DNA of 64,000 nucleotides from JANQMY01 sp965227095 (lineage in GTDB: Bacteria > Pseudomonadota > Alphaproteobacteria > JANQMY01). Every line of letters begins with the position of its first letter. Within the stretch, counting starts at the first letter, position 1. Positions 40,868-48,993 of the stretch are shown here, piece after piece. The position numbers and the translations under genes were made by a program. The stretch lies in contig CBDDFL010000001.1 of the NCBI GenBank assembly GCA_965227095.1, positions 1,054,001-1,118,000 of the forward strand. Direction: 5' to 3'. The notes under the pieces were generated by a model. That model was not told the origin of the DNA, did not search any database, and saw only the letters and a program-made list of their open reading frames with translations.

Positions 40868-42294
40868 CCGGCGGGTTTGCTAACGTCACCGTCGCCCAAA
40901 TCAGCCGTGGCATTGGGGGCAATGGGCATTAGCGTACCAGCAATGGACGTTCCCTCCATGGTTTTCGCCCGTGCCGTCGCGATTTGCGTGCGAAACGCGA
41001 TTTGCCGTTTTTCATCAAGGGGGAAGGCCCACATCACCCAGATGACCACGCTCAAAGTGACCCCTGGAAAGGCGACCATAATGACGCGCAGGCCAAACAA
41101 AGCGCTGTCGGAATTGATCGCGCCGGGCGACGGGTCGAAACCGACCAGGCTCAACACCGGATAGCTCAAGCCGATGGCCAATGCCGCGCCGATCTTGCTC
41201 GTTGATTGCAAAAGGGACATGTAGAGACCGCTCTGCAGTTTGCCGGACTGAGCCGTATCCATATCGGTAACATCCGCCATGATCGCCCGCGGAATGAATG
41301 CGCCAACGGCTTGCATGGCGCCCAACATCAAAAAAGCGACACCGGCGATCCATGCGCTCCCCGTCGGCAGGACGAGGTAAAGAACGCTCGCCCCCATTTG
41401 ATAGAAAAGCGCGTAGCACAGCGTTCGATGTTTTCCGATCCGTCGACCGAGCCGCATAAAGAGAGGCAGGAAGAGAAGGCCGGAAAAGAGGAACGGCACC
41501 AGGACAAAGGACGACCAACTGCCCAATTGCAGAACATCTTCAACATAGAACAGCACCATGCCTGCGGCACCACCCGTGGCAACGCCAATGAGCAGATTGG
41601 CAACGAGCAAACGTCTGAGGGGTTGATTGCGTACCAAATGCCGGACCGTGCCGTTGGAGGGTGAGGTGGGGCTGATGTGTGCGATCGGCTCGGGCACCGC
41701 CCACAGCGCGGCGGCGATGGTGAGAGGCAAGGTCACGAGAAGAGCTATGGCGATGGTTGCCATGCGGCCGGCGTCGTCCGTACCCAAAACGCTCTCGGAA
41801 AGGGCAATAAGCATAATGAGACCGAGACTTCCGATCAGCGCGGCACCTTGTTTGTAAGCGGAAATACGAGACCGTTCGTGATAGTCGGCGGACAGCTCAG
41901 CCGCCCATGCAATGTGCGAAACGGAGCCGATGGTCCATCCGATGTAAAGCAGGATCATCCAAAAGGCGAAGTAAATACCACCGACCGACGCGCCCGGAAC
42001 AAACACCATATAGATGCTGAGGCCGAGAACCGGTATAGACGCCACAAGCCATGGCAAGCGGCGCCCCCATTTTGTGTGCCACCGATCGGACAAAACGCCA
42101 AACGCCGGATCCGTTATGACATCCCACAGTTTTGTCAGCCCAAAGATCAAGCCGACCGTGCTGAGGCCCAATCCCACCGTTCCGGCATAAAACGGCGGCA
42201 CGAAAACCACCACCGCCATCAACAGTGCCGCGAACGGGGCCTCTGGCGAGACAAAGGCGATTAATCTGAGGGGGCTTAATTTGGTCTCACGCAT
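40864..42294 (-). CDS. MFS transporter, GPH (glycoside-pentoside-hexuronide) type
   Basis: 476 residues from ATG 42294, with AAAGGG nine bases before it. An ATG six codons upstream is also possible. About 12 membrane helices. The motif LTKLWDVITDPAFGVLSDRW followed by TKWGRRLPWL is the GPH/MFS_2 signature (D-x-x-x-DP...GxxSDR...GRRRP). A melibiose-carrier-like symporter is expected, with the substrate unknown. It is the last gene of a probable operon with the flavoprotein and membrane protein genes upstream (gaps of 3 and 23 bases). Confidence 0.86.
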   Translation of the reverse strand: MRETKLSPLRLIAFVSPEAPFAALLMAVVVFVPPFYAGTVGLGLSTVGLIFGLTKLWDVITDPAFGVLSDRWHTKWGRRLPWLVASIPVLGLSIYMVFVPGASVGGIYFAFWMILLYIGWTIGSVSHIAWAAELSADYHERSRISAYKQGAALIGSLGLIMLIALSESVLGTDDAGRMATIAIALLVTLPLTIAAALWAVPEPIAHISPTSPSNGTVRHLVRNQPLRRLLVANLLIGVATGGAAGMVLFYVEDVLQLGSWSSFVLVPFLFSGLLFLPLFMRLGRRIGKHRTLCYALFYQMGASVLYLVLPTGSAWIAGVAFLMLGAMQAVGAFIPRAIMADVTDMDTAQSGKLQSGLYMSLLQSTSKIGAALAIGLSYPVLSLVGFDPSPGAINSDSALFGLRVIMVAFPGVTLSVVIWVMWAFPLDEKRQIAFRTQIATARAKTMEGTSIAGTLMPIAPNATADLGDGDVSKPAG

Positions 42295-42317
42295 GGATGC
42301 GCACCCTTTCATGGAGC

Positions 42318-42752
42318 CTATGCCGGAGCCGTGAGTAAGAAAATTGCGGCGTCTCTCACATCGAAACAGAGAGAGACTGCGATCACCGCTACCATCAGAG
42401 AACGCCAGGCTTGATAAAGAGGGGCAGGGTCGATGGGCGCTCCGTAGATGGCCAGATAGACCGCTGCCGGTGTCCAAAACACAATATGGTTGATGGCGAT
42501 CGCGCCAATGGTGAGCGCTGCCGGACCGCCGACCAAAAGGATCGTTGCGGATGCAAGGTGGCTGGCGACCACCGAGGCGACGATCCAACGTGCTGCGGTC
42601 TGGGTGCGGACAAAAAAGAGCCCCGCAAAAAACGTGCAGAGCATGAAAATAATCCAACGCTGCACCCAGAGTGGTGACGCCGCCCGCGCGTCTTCATTCC
42701 AGACGCTAAACGGCGTCAGGTCGGCTGCTGCGCCAATCGCCATGACGAGCAT
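42318..42752 (-). CDS. Four-helix membrane protein of unknown function
   Basis: 144 residues with about four hydrophobic segments (WIIFMLCTFFAGLFFV, ASVVASHLASATILLVGG, IGAIAINHIVFWTPAAVYLA, LMVAVIAVSLCFDV). I do not recognise the family. It begins 3 bases after the flavoprotein stop and ends 23 bases before the MFS gene, all on the minus strand. It is probably the middle gene of a TetR-controlled operon. Confidence 0.78.
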   Translation of the reverse strand: MLVMAIGAAADLTPFSVWNEDARAASPLWVQRWIIFMLCTFFAGLFFVRTQTAARWIVASVVASHLASATILLVGGPAALTIGAIAINHIVFWTPAAVYLAIYGAPIDPAPLYQAWRSLMVAVIAVSLCFDVRDAAIFLLTAPA

Positions 42753-42755
42753 TTG

Positions 42756-43268
42756 TTAGTCGCGCCACGGCAAGCGTGCGCCCAACCCATGCTTGAAGTC
42801 CTTCATTTTTTCCTTGTCCAAAGCGTCGTCCGCTTTGTGGAGGTGTACTGGTGGTGAGTAAAAAGTAGATTTTGGCGTCACGCGAACCACAACACGCCCT
42901 TCCTTCTCACACCCTTCTTTAACGAAGGGGCGCACCTCTTCCGCAAGCGGTTCGCCGGCCATCACCCCGCCGATTTTCATGGCCACATCAACGATCGTCT
43001 CTGGATTTGTCTCAAGTTCGGCATCGCCATCCACGACGAGATAGGTGGGGGGCCATTGCCCGTCCAACACCGCTATCGACAATTCACCTTCCCGCGCCAC
43101 GGCCTTGGCTTTTTGGCGTTCCCGCATTGTCGAGAACAGAATGTCGTCGCCATCCATCACGTAATAGACGATCGACATAGAGGGGGGCGCGTTTTTGCGG
43201 GTGTAGCCCACAACACAGGTGTGGTTGGTCCGGACAAAGTCTCGGCGTTCCGACGCGTCCATGGTCAT
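42756..43268 (-). CDS. Pyridoxamine 5'-phosphate oxidase-like (PPOX class) flavoprotein
   Basis: 170 residues from ATG 43268, after AAGGAATGCC. The split-barrel fold is suggested by NHTCVVGYTRKNAPPSMSIV, DILFSTMRERQKAKAVAREG and SIAVLDGQWPPTYLVVDGDA, as in the PPOX-class F420/FMN-dependent group. These reduce or oxidise diverse small molecules. It is the first gene of the operon that follows two palindromic operators and a TetR gene. Confidence 0.85.
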   Translation of the reverse strand: MTMDASERRDFVRTNHTCVVGYTRKNAPPSMSIVYYVMDGDDILFSTMRERQKAKAVAREGELSIAVLDGQWPPTYLVVDGDAELETNPETIVDVAMKIGGVMAGEPLAEEVRPFVKEGCEKEGRVVVRVTPKSTFYSPPVHLHKADDALDKEKMKDFKHGLGARLPWRD

Positions 43269-43301
43269 GACGGCATTCCTTCTTTGTTATTGAAACAAAA
43301 A

Positions 43302-43332
43302 TGGTAACATGTTACCAAAAGTAACGCGTTAC
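43302..43332. promoter_or_regulatory. Pair of TetR operators before the flavoprotein operon
   Basis: TGGTAACATGTTACCA (43302-43317), a perfect 16-base palindrome, and GTAACGCGTTAC (43321-43332), a perfect 12-base palindrome. Both contain GTAAC...GTTAC. They lie 34-64 bases upstream of the flavoprotein ATG, over the likely promoter. The TetR gene at 43404-44072 lies immediately beyond. Confidence 0.82.
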
Positions 43333-43403
43333 CCTTTTTTGTCAAGAGGTGGCGATTTGAGCGGCGCTCAAACGGCAAATGTCACGGGAAAGGGGATGGC
43401 GTG

Positions 43404-44072
43404 TCAGGATCGCGCGCGCTGGCGCGGCAGGGCGGATTTGAGGACGGCGAGCCTGGGGTTTTTCTTGATCTCGGCGCGCACTTGGACTGTGCCGCTCTTG
43501 GTCAAAACCGGCAGCAATGACCATATGGACGTTTTGACAAGTTCGTCGGCTAGATGCTGGATCTCAATAAAGCCCTTGGCCCAAAAGAGTAATGGCCCCC
43601 ACGTCGCCATCGCCAGTTGGGTCGCGAGGTGATCGGCATCGCATTTGGCATCGATTTCGCCAGCCTTTTGCATGTCGATCACAGACAACCGCCTGGCTCG
43701 AATGGCGTTTGTGAGAAGAACTTCAGTGGCGGGTGCGCCAGCGTCCGCCATAAACAGAAGCGTTGGAATTACGGTCGTTGTGTTCGGATCGCTTGCGAAG
43801 CCGCCGGCAAATGACCGGAGCAATGTGAACAACCGCTTCAGCCCCGCTTCTTCCTGTCGAGAGACGCTTGTTGTGATCTGTTCGATTTGGTCCTTGACCG
43901 CTGCCAGTATGAGCGACTCTTTGCTGTCGAACAGGCGATACAATGTGGTCGGAGACACATCGGCGGCGTCCGCCAAGTCGCGCATATTCATGGACTCAAA
44001 CCCGTAAAGACTAAGGTGATCCATCGTGACGTTCAGGATTTTCTCACGTCGCGCTTTTTGCTTCGGGGTCAT
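43404..44072 (-). CDS. TetR family transcriptional regulator
   Basis: 222 residues. The HTH is DHLSLYGFESMNMRDLADAA then DVSPTTLYRLFDSKESLIL. The C-terminal ligand domain has LRSFAGGFASDPNTTTVIPT and AMATWGPLLFWAKGF and is not specific to a known group. It is on the same strand as the flavoprotein/membrane protein/MFS operon, separated from it by 135 bases that hold two perfect palindromes. I infer that it represses that operon. A GGTTACCC half-site also occurs at about 44140 near its own start. Confidence 0.9.
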   Translation of the reverse strand: MTPKQKARREKILNVTMDHLSLYGFESMNMRDLADAADVSPTTLYRLFDSKESLILAAVKDQIEQITTSVSRQEEAGLKRLFTLLRSFAGGFASDPNTTTVIPTLLFMADAGAPATEVLLTNAIRARRLSVIDMQKAGEIDAKCDADHLATQLAMATWGPLLFWAKGFIEIQHLADELVKTSIWSLLPVLTKSGTVQVRAEIKKNPRLAVLKSALPRQRARS

Positions 44073-44234
44073 TCGTATGGGGTGTCCGATCAGTCAGAAG
44101 TGACACCCAATATAAGCGTTCGTCTGCAAAACGGAAACAGGTTACCCATACGCGGCCCGGCAAGTGCGAGGCAAGACCGTTAGCCGCCGTAAAACTCCAT
44201 ATACGGAATAAATTGGAGCCGTGGGGTGTGTCTG

Positions 44235-44744
44235 TCAGCCGCGTTCTTCTATCCGCCAATAGCGCGTGCTAAATGGTTCAGACAGATAGGCGGGCGGCAG
44301 TTCGTATTTCTGCGCATACACTTGCCGTAACGCCGTGATGGTTTCTTCGTCGTCCAATGGCGTTGCGCGTACATCGTACAGCTTGTCGCCGATTTTCAGG
44401 CGAATATCCGGCGCGCTATCGACCCAGCTTGGCCAGTTCTTGCTGTCCGGATCGCGCGCGCCAATATACAACGTGCCATCAAGGGCGGCGCACCAGATCG
44501 TAACGGAATGCGAGATGAAATAGGGTGTGCTCACTTCGACGAAAATTTCCTTGTGGTCTTGGGTGAAACTCCAGTCCTCGGGGACGTCCGATACCTCGCC
44601 GCTCAGCCAAAAGCCGGGGGTGCGGTCACTTGGTTCGCATGCGGATAAACCAAGGAGCAATCCGACGGCCACTAACAAGACGCCCGTTTTTCGTGAAACA
44701 TGGTGTTTCAACAATTTATGCAGATTAATCGCCACCTGGCTCAT
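44235..44744 (-). CDS. Lipoprotein with split-barrel-like domain
   Basis: 169 residues from ATG 44744, with GGAGG six bases before it. Lipobox LLLGLSACEPS. The mature part (SHSVTIWCAALDGTLYIGAR, PSWVDSAPDIRLKIGDKLYD, VRATPLDDEE) resembles the flavin/deazaflavin split-barrel proteins related to nitroreductase-like and DUF2255 groups. Export of such a fold as a lipoprotein is uncommon. Function unknown. Divergent from the NTF2-like gene. Confidence 0.75.
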   Translation of the reverse strand: MSQVAINLHKLLKHHVSRKTGVLLVAVGLLLGLSACEPSDRTPGFWLSGEVSDVPEDWSFTQDHKEIFVEVSTPYFISHSVTIWCAALDGTLYIGARDPDSKNWPSWVDSAPDIRLKIGDKLYDVRATPLDDEETITALRQVYAQKYELPPAYLSEPFSTRYWRIEERG

Positions 44745-44931
44745 AATGTCCTCCAGCCTTTCGATGATCATACAGACGGTTTCGACGGCAGGCCAATTTT
44801 GCCACGCGCAGGCGCCTGGTGTTCAAAATAGGTCAATAAAATCAAAGGTTTGATGGCCGCAATCGGGGCTGCTAAGATCATCAAAACGCGTATCGGTGCG
44901 ACGCGGCAACAAGACATGGGTGAGGACGACG

Positions 44932-45450
44932 ATGGAAGTGGAAGGTGACCTGCAAGCCGTCATTGACAAGCACGCAATCACGGAGGTGATCCATAAGCTC
45001 GCCCGAGCCATAGACCGGTGCGACCGCGATCTTCTTTCGTCGTGTTTTCACGAAGACGCAACCGATGATCATGGTTCCTTCAAAGGCACGGCGGCGGAAT
45101 TTGTGGATTGGGTGATTCCCGTCTTGCACGCCATGGAAGCGACCCAACACAATATCCACAATGTGCTGATCGAGCTGGACGGAGCAACGGCGTGGTCAGA
45201 AAGCTACTTTATTGCGCATCATCGCATCGCCACGGACGACGGGCCGCAGGATATGATTGCGGCCGGCCGTTATCTTGACCGGTTCGAGAAGCGCGATGGC
45301 CGCTGGCGCATTTCCCACCGCCACGCAATTTATGATTGGAGCCGTAATGACCCCTCCACATGTCAGTGGGACAAGGTTCCCGCCGGCGTGATGGCGCGGG
45401 GCGCGCGAGGCGAGGCGGATCCAAGCGCCGAATTTTTCCGTAAGCGATAG
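44932..45450 (+). CDS. NTF2/SnoaL-like protein
   Basis: 172 residues from ATG 44932, with AGGA upstream. The cone-shaped NTF2 fold is indicated by ITEVIHKLARAIDRCDRDLL, TQHNIHNVLIELDGATAWSE, AGRYLDRFEKRDGRWRISHR and AIYDWS, typical of SnoaL_4 proteins. These act as isomerases, cyclases or dehydratases, or as small subunits. Asp/His pairs for catalysis may be in the first helix, but the substrate is unknown. Monocistronic. Confidence 0.87.
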   Translation: MEVEGDLQAVIDKHAITEVIHKLARAIDRCDRDLLSSCFHEDATDDHGSFKGTAAEFVDWVIPVLHAMEATQHNIHNVLIELDGATAWSESYFIAHHRIATDDGPQDMIAAGRYLDRFEKRDGRWRISHRHAIYDWSRNDPSTCQWDKVPAGVMARGARGEADPSAEFFRKR

Positions 45451-46280
45451 GCACAGATCACCTCTCGGCCAATCCAGCGAATATTGGGTGTCAAACCAAT
45501 ATGTCAGATCAAAACCGGCAGGTTGAGGGGCAAACTGTTGGAATGTGATTCGGATGCCTGCCGAAGTGTCACGACAGATCGATGGTCCTCTCACCCTGAC
45601 GGTTGCCTTTTAGCGGAAGGTTTCGTCCACCAAATACTTTGCCGTTACCTGAGCCGGGACCCAACGCCCCCCTCGCCAGGTACACCGAATGTTGGCGTCA
45701 ACGATGTGCCGGTCCCTACCGCCAGCACTAACGCACCTGCGAAAAGTGCACCGGTGCGTACCAGCAGCCAATATCATTCTTACAAAGGCCAAAGGACGCC
45801 TCGAAGTAATACCACGGTTTTGGAGTGAGCCGGGTAAGGACAAGTGCATCAAGCTAAGTAGTGCTTGTGACACGCACAGATGATGCAGATTTTCGAGAGT
45901 ATTAAGGGAAACAAGTTTAAAAAATAGACTTATTGAGAAATGGCTTAATTGTAGAAATATTGCTATTGAGACTTCTTCTGGAAATATAAAAGAAGAAATA
46001 AGCCGGCAGTGCTTCTCTTGGCAGAAAGAAAATTAAAAAAATCAGGAGCATTCGCCAGCCCACTACTTTAGGTGCGGCGCAACAAAAACGTCGCCAAACT
46101 GTCCGGAAAATTGTAGGGTTATTCAGCTACTATTCACGCGGTGCGAAAATTCACCGGAAGACTTGGAAAACCCCACTTTGTTGTTGAGAAATACTTGGAA
46201 CAATAATATTTCTCTAAAGCGGATACTCTTCCACGAAGATTTTCGGTCTTCGCTTCACATTTTGCTAGGTAAAAGGTCAC
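45451..46280. other. Long gene-poor, partly AT-rich region before the exopolysaccharide cluster
   Basis: 830 bases without a gene that I can support. 45451-45880 has ordinary composition with short frames on both strands that look non-coding. 45880-46250 is clearly richer in A+T than the rest of the window and includes TTGAGA...TAATAT-like promoter sequence near 46183-46210. It probably carries the promoter and regulatory leader of the exopolysaccharide operon and may hold remnants of transferred DNA. Confidence 0.6.
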
Positions 46281-47783
46281 GTGATCACAAAAGCGGCTTC
46301 TGCTGAATCGAAAGTCTCGCTCAGTGAAGATCAAGCGCATTGGAGCCGGCGTCTTCTAACAAACCTCCGCCCCTCGTTTCGAGCCGAGACCGGCCTGAGT
46401 TTTCTTTTCATCCTGGCAGATTTTTTGGCGATCGGATTAAGCCTGGTTTTGTCCGGTGTGGTTGTGGCCGTGGCGACCTTTTTCATTTTTGATCTTTACT
46501 ATTTGCAGGAAGGCATTCCCGGCGGCACCTCCCGCATGCTCTATGTAACGATCATTTCGGTCGGTATCGTCGGTTATTTATCCTTACGCGGACATTATCG
46601 GTGCGGCGTGCCTTTGCATCGGGAATTGCAGCAATTGGTGTCGATTCTTATTTTCGCCATGCTGGTGGAAGCGTTTCTCCATTTTGCGCAAAAGGATGAT
46701 TTCTCGCGCATGTGGCTGGTGGCAACGTGGGTGTCCGCTGTTCCGATGATGCTCATTGGCCGCGCCCTTGTAAAAGCGTGGGTGACCCATCATGACGCCT
46801 GGAAAATCCCCGTGATTGTTGTGGGCGATAACAAGGCAATCGAAGATGCGCTGACCTTGTTTCAAGCCGAATACCAAATGGGTCTGCGCACGGTGTCCAA
46901 ATATGTCACCGCAGATGGCGTCCCTTTCGGCAATGATGATTTCGTGCGATTGCGCGCCGCCTTGGAACCGTGGAACGGCGCGCATGTTATTTTCGCCCAA
47001 GCTTTTCCCTTCGACGAAGGGTTGCGCGCGGCCATCCGGTATTTGAACACAGAACGCATTACCTATTCGGTGCTCGCGCCCATGCATGAAATGTCCGTGT
47101 TGAACATGGAAGTCATGCCTCTCTATCGAAACGAAATGGTGTTGCTGTCGCCCCGCCACAGCGCCAACCGGTTCACGGCAGCGTTCATCAAACGCGCAAC
47201 GGATTTGCTCATTTCCGGCAGCGCCCTTATCGCCACCTTACCGCTCATGTTGTTTGTGGCGGCGGCCGTGAAAATGGATGGCGGGCCGATCTTTTATGGG
47301 CATGAGCGCGTGGGCCGGAATGGCAAGAAGTTCAAGTGTTACAAGTTTCGCACCATGGTGACGGATTCGGCCAATATGCTGGCCGCGCATTTGAAAAACA
47401 ATCCGACAGCACGCGAAGAATGGTCGAAAACTCAAAAGCTCTCTAAAGATCCGCGGGTTACCCGTGTCGGCCGCTTTTTGCGCCGGACCAGCATGGACGA
47501 GATCCCGCAGCTCTACAATATTGTGCGGGGCGATATGAGCGTGGTGGGCCCCCGGCCCGTCACCGAAGATGAGCTTAAAAAGTTTGGCGATACCCGCGCT
47601 TACTATTTGAAGATGCGGCCGGGCGTGACCGGTCTTTGGCAGATCAGCGGCCGCAGCAGCACCACCTATGAACGGCGGGTTTATCTGGATGGATGGTATG
47701 CCCGCAATTGGTCGTTCTGGCATGACATGGCGATCATCATGCGGACGGTTCCCGCCGTGTTATCCTCCAAAGGCGCGGTATAA
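46281..47783 (+). CDS. Undecaprenyl-phosphate sugar phosphotransferase (exopolysaccharide initiation)
   Basis: 500 residues from GTG 46281, with AAAGG five bases upstream. The N-terminal half has four or five membrane helices and a nucleotide-binding-like domain (PVIVVGDNKAIEDALTLF). The C-terminal bacterial sugar transferase domain begins near residue 305 with KRATDLLISGSALIATLPLM. It continues with GGPIFYGHERVGRNGKKFKC, YKFRTMV, RRTSMDEIPQLYNIVRGDMS, VVGPRPV and PGVTGLWQISGRSS. It loads the first sugar phosphate onto undecaprenyl phosphate at the inner membrane. First gene of the cluster. Confidence 0.94.
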   Translation: MITKAASAESKVSLSEDQAHWSRRLLTNLRPSFRAETGLSFLFILADFLAIGLSLVLSGVVVAVATFFIFDLYYLQEGIPGGTSRMLYVTIISVGIVGYLSLRGHYRCGVPLHRELQQLVSILIFAMLVEAFLHFAQKDDFSRMWLVATWVSAVPMMLIGRALVKAWVTHHDAWKIPVIVVGDNKAIEDALTLFQAEYQMGLRTVSKYVTADGVPFGNDDFVRLRAALEPWNGAHVIFAQAFPFDEGLRAAIRYLNTERITYSVLAPMHEMSVLNMEVMPLYRNEMVLLSPRHSANRFTAAFIKRATDLLISGSALIATLPLMLFVAAAVKMDGGPIFYGHERVGRNGKKFKCYKFRTMVTDSANMLAAHLKNNPTAREEWSKTQKLSKDPRVTRVGRFLRRTSMDEIPQLYNIVRGDMSVVGPRPVTEDELKKFGDTRAYYLKMRPGVTGLWQISGRSSTTYERRVYLDGWYARNWSFWHDMAIIMRTVPAVLSSKGAV

Positions 47784-47817
47784 CGGCCTTGACGGTGGAA
47801 GCCAGGCTCTTCGTCTT

Positions 47818-48945
47818 ATGGCGTCATCTGAAATGACCGTAAGTCCCCTGCGGGTGGCCTTTAATGGAAAATTCCTAAGCGCGTCGCCCACAGGCGTCCA
47901 CCGTGTGGCGGCAGAGATTATCTCGGCGCTCGACCGGCGCCTGGCGCAGGACCCCAATCTAGCCGCGCATATGGACGCGATTGTCCTGGCGCCGCGAAAT
48001 GCCACGCGCGATCTCGGTTTGCGAAAAATTCCGGTGCGCACCGGCAGTTTATTGACCGGGCAGTTTTGGGAACAATTGGAACTGCCGTTTCGCACGCGAG
48101 GGCGGTTGCTCGTCAGCCTGTGTAACCTCGCGCCCATTGCCACGCGCGAAGCGGTGACAATGATTCACGATGCGCAGGTGCATCTAACACCCCAGTCTTA
48201 TTCCCGACCGTTCCGGGTATTCTACAAAACGGTGCAGCCCCTCATGGGGCGGCGCCATCGCCGTATTCTAACGGTGTCGTCTTATTCGCGCGACCAGCTT
48301 GATCTGGCGGGCGTGTCGCCGAAGGACAAAACAACCGTCGTGCACAACGGGTCAGATCATTTGGCCCAGGTAGCGGCCCAACCGGGCGCCGCCGCGACCT
48401 TCGGACTGACTGCCAAACAGTATGTGTTGGCACTGTCCAACACCCAACCGCACAAGAATATAAAAGTCCTCCTCGATGCTTTCGCCTTGCCCCCCTTAAG
48501 CGACTACACGCTGGCGCTGTTCGGTGGCGCGGGAAAAGAGGCCTTCGCCGCCGCCGGCCTGTCTGTACCGGACAATGTGGCCTTTCTCGGACCCGTCTCG
48601 GATGAGGCCTTGGTCGCGCTTATGAATGACGCGTTGTGTTTAGGCTTTCCGTCAACGACCGAAGGGTTTGGCCTTCCCCCTCTGGAAGCCATGGCCTGTG
48701 GCTGCCCGGTCTTGGTGGCGCCGTGTGGGGCGTTGCCGGAAGTGTGTGGGGAGGCCGCGCAGTTTGTGGCACCTGATGCCCCTCACGCGTGGGTGGATGC
48801 CATTTTGGACCTCGCTCTGCATTCAGAACAGTATGACAAATGGGGCGCCGCGGGGCGCCGCCACGCGCAAGATTTTACTTGGGCGCGTGCGGCGGATGCG
48901 CTGGTGACCGTATTGGAACAGGTGGCCCCCTCATCAGCCGCGTGA
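47818..48945 (+). CDS. Glycosyltransferase, GT4 family
   Basis: 375 residues from ATG 47818, with an alternative ATG at 47833. GT-B fold. The N-terminal FNGKFLSASPTGVHRVAAEI is the acceptor domain. In the C-terminal domain there are VLALSNTQPHKNIKVLLDAF, FLGPVSDEALVALMNDALCL and the donor-binding FPSTTEGFGLPPLEAMACGC with the E-x7-E pair. It adds a sugar to the lipid-linked repeat unit in the cytosol. It lies 34 bases after the initiating transferase gene. Confidence 0.9.
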   Translation: MASSEMTVSPLRVAFNGKFLSASPTGVHRVAAEIISALDRRLAQDPNLAAHMDAIVLAPRNATRDLGLRKIPVRTGSLLTGQFWEQLELPFRTRGRLLVSLCNLAPIATREAVTMIHDAQVHLTPQSYSRPFRVFYKTVQPLMGRRHRRILTVSSYSRDQLDLAGVSPKDKTTVVHNGSDHLAQVAAQPGAAATFGLTAKQYVLALSNTQPHKNIKVLLDAFALPPLSDYTLALFGGAGKEAFAAAGLSVPDNVAFLGPVSDEALVALMNDALCLGFPSTTEGFGLPPLEAMACGCPVLVAPCGALPEVCGEAAQFVAPDAPHAWVDAILDLALHSEQYDKWGAAGRRHAQDFTWARAADALVTVLEQVAPSSAA

Positions 48946-48993
48946 TCTGAGGGAAGCTGACAGGGCCCGCCGCTCGTATTACTAATTGGTCGT

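Noticed and set aside
45484..45828. 114-codon frame in the gap before the exopolysaccharide cluster
   Set aside because: Low-complexity Thr/Ser/Pro composition, no family resemblance, no good ribosome site and an equally open opposite strand.
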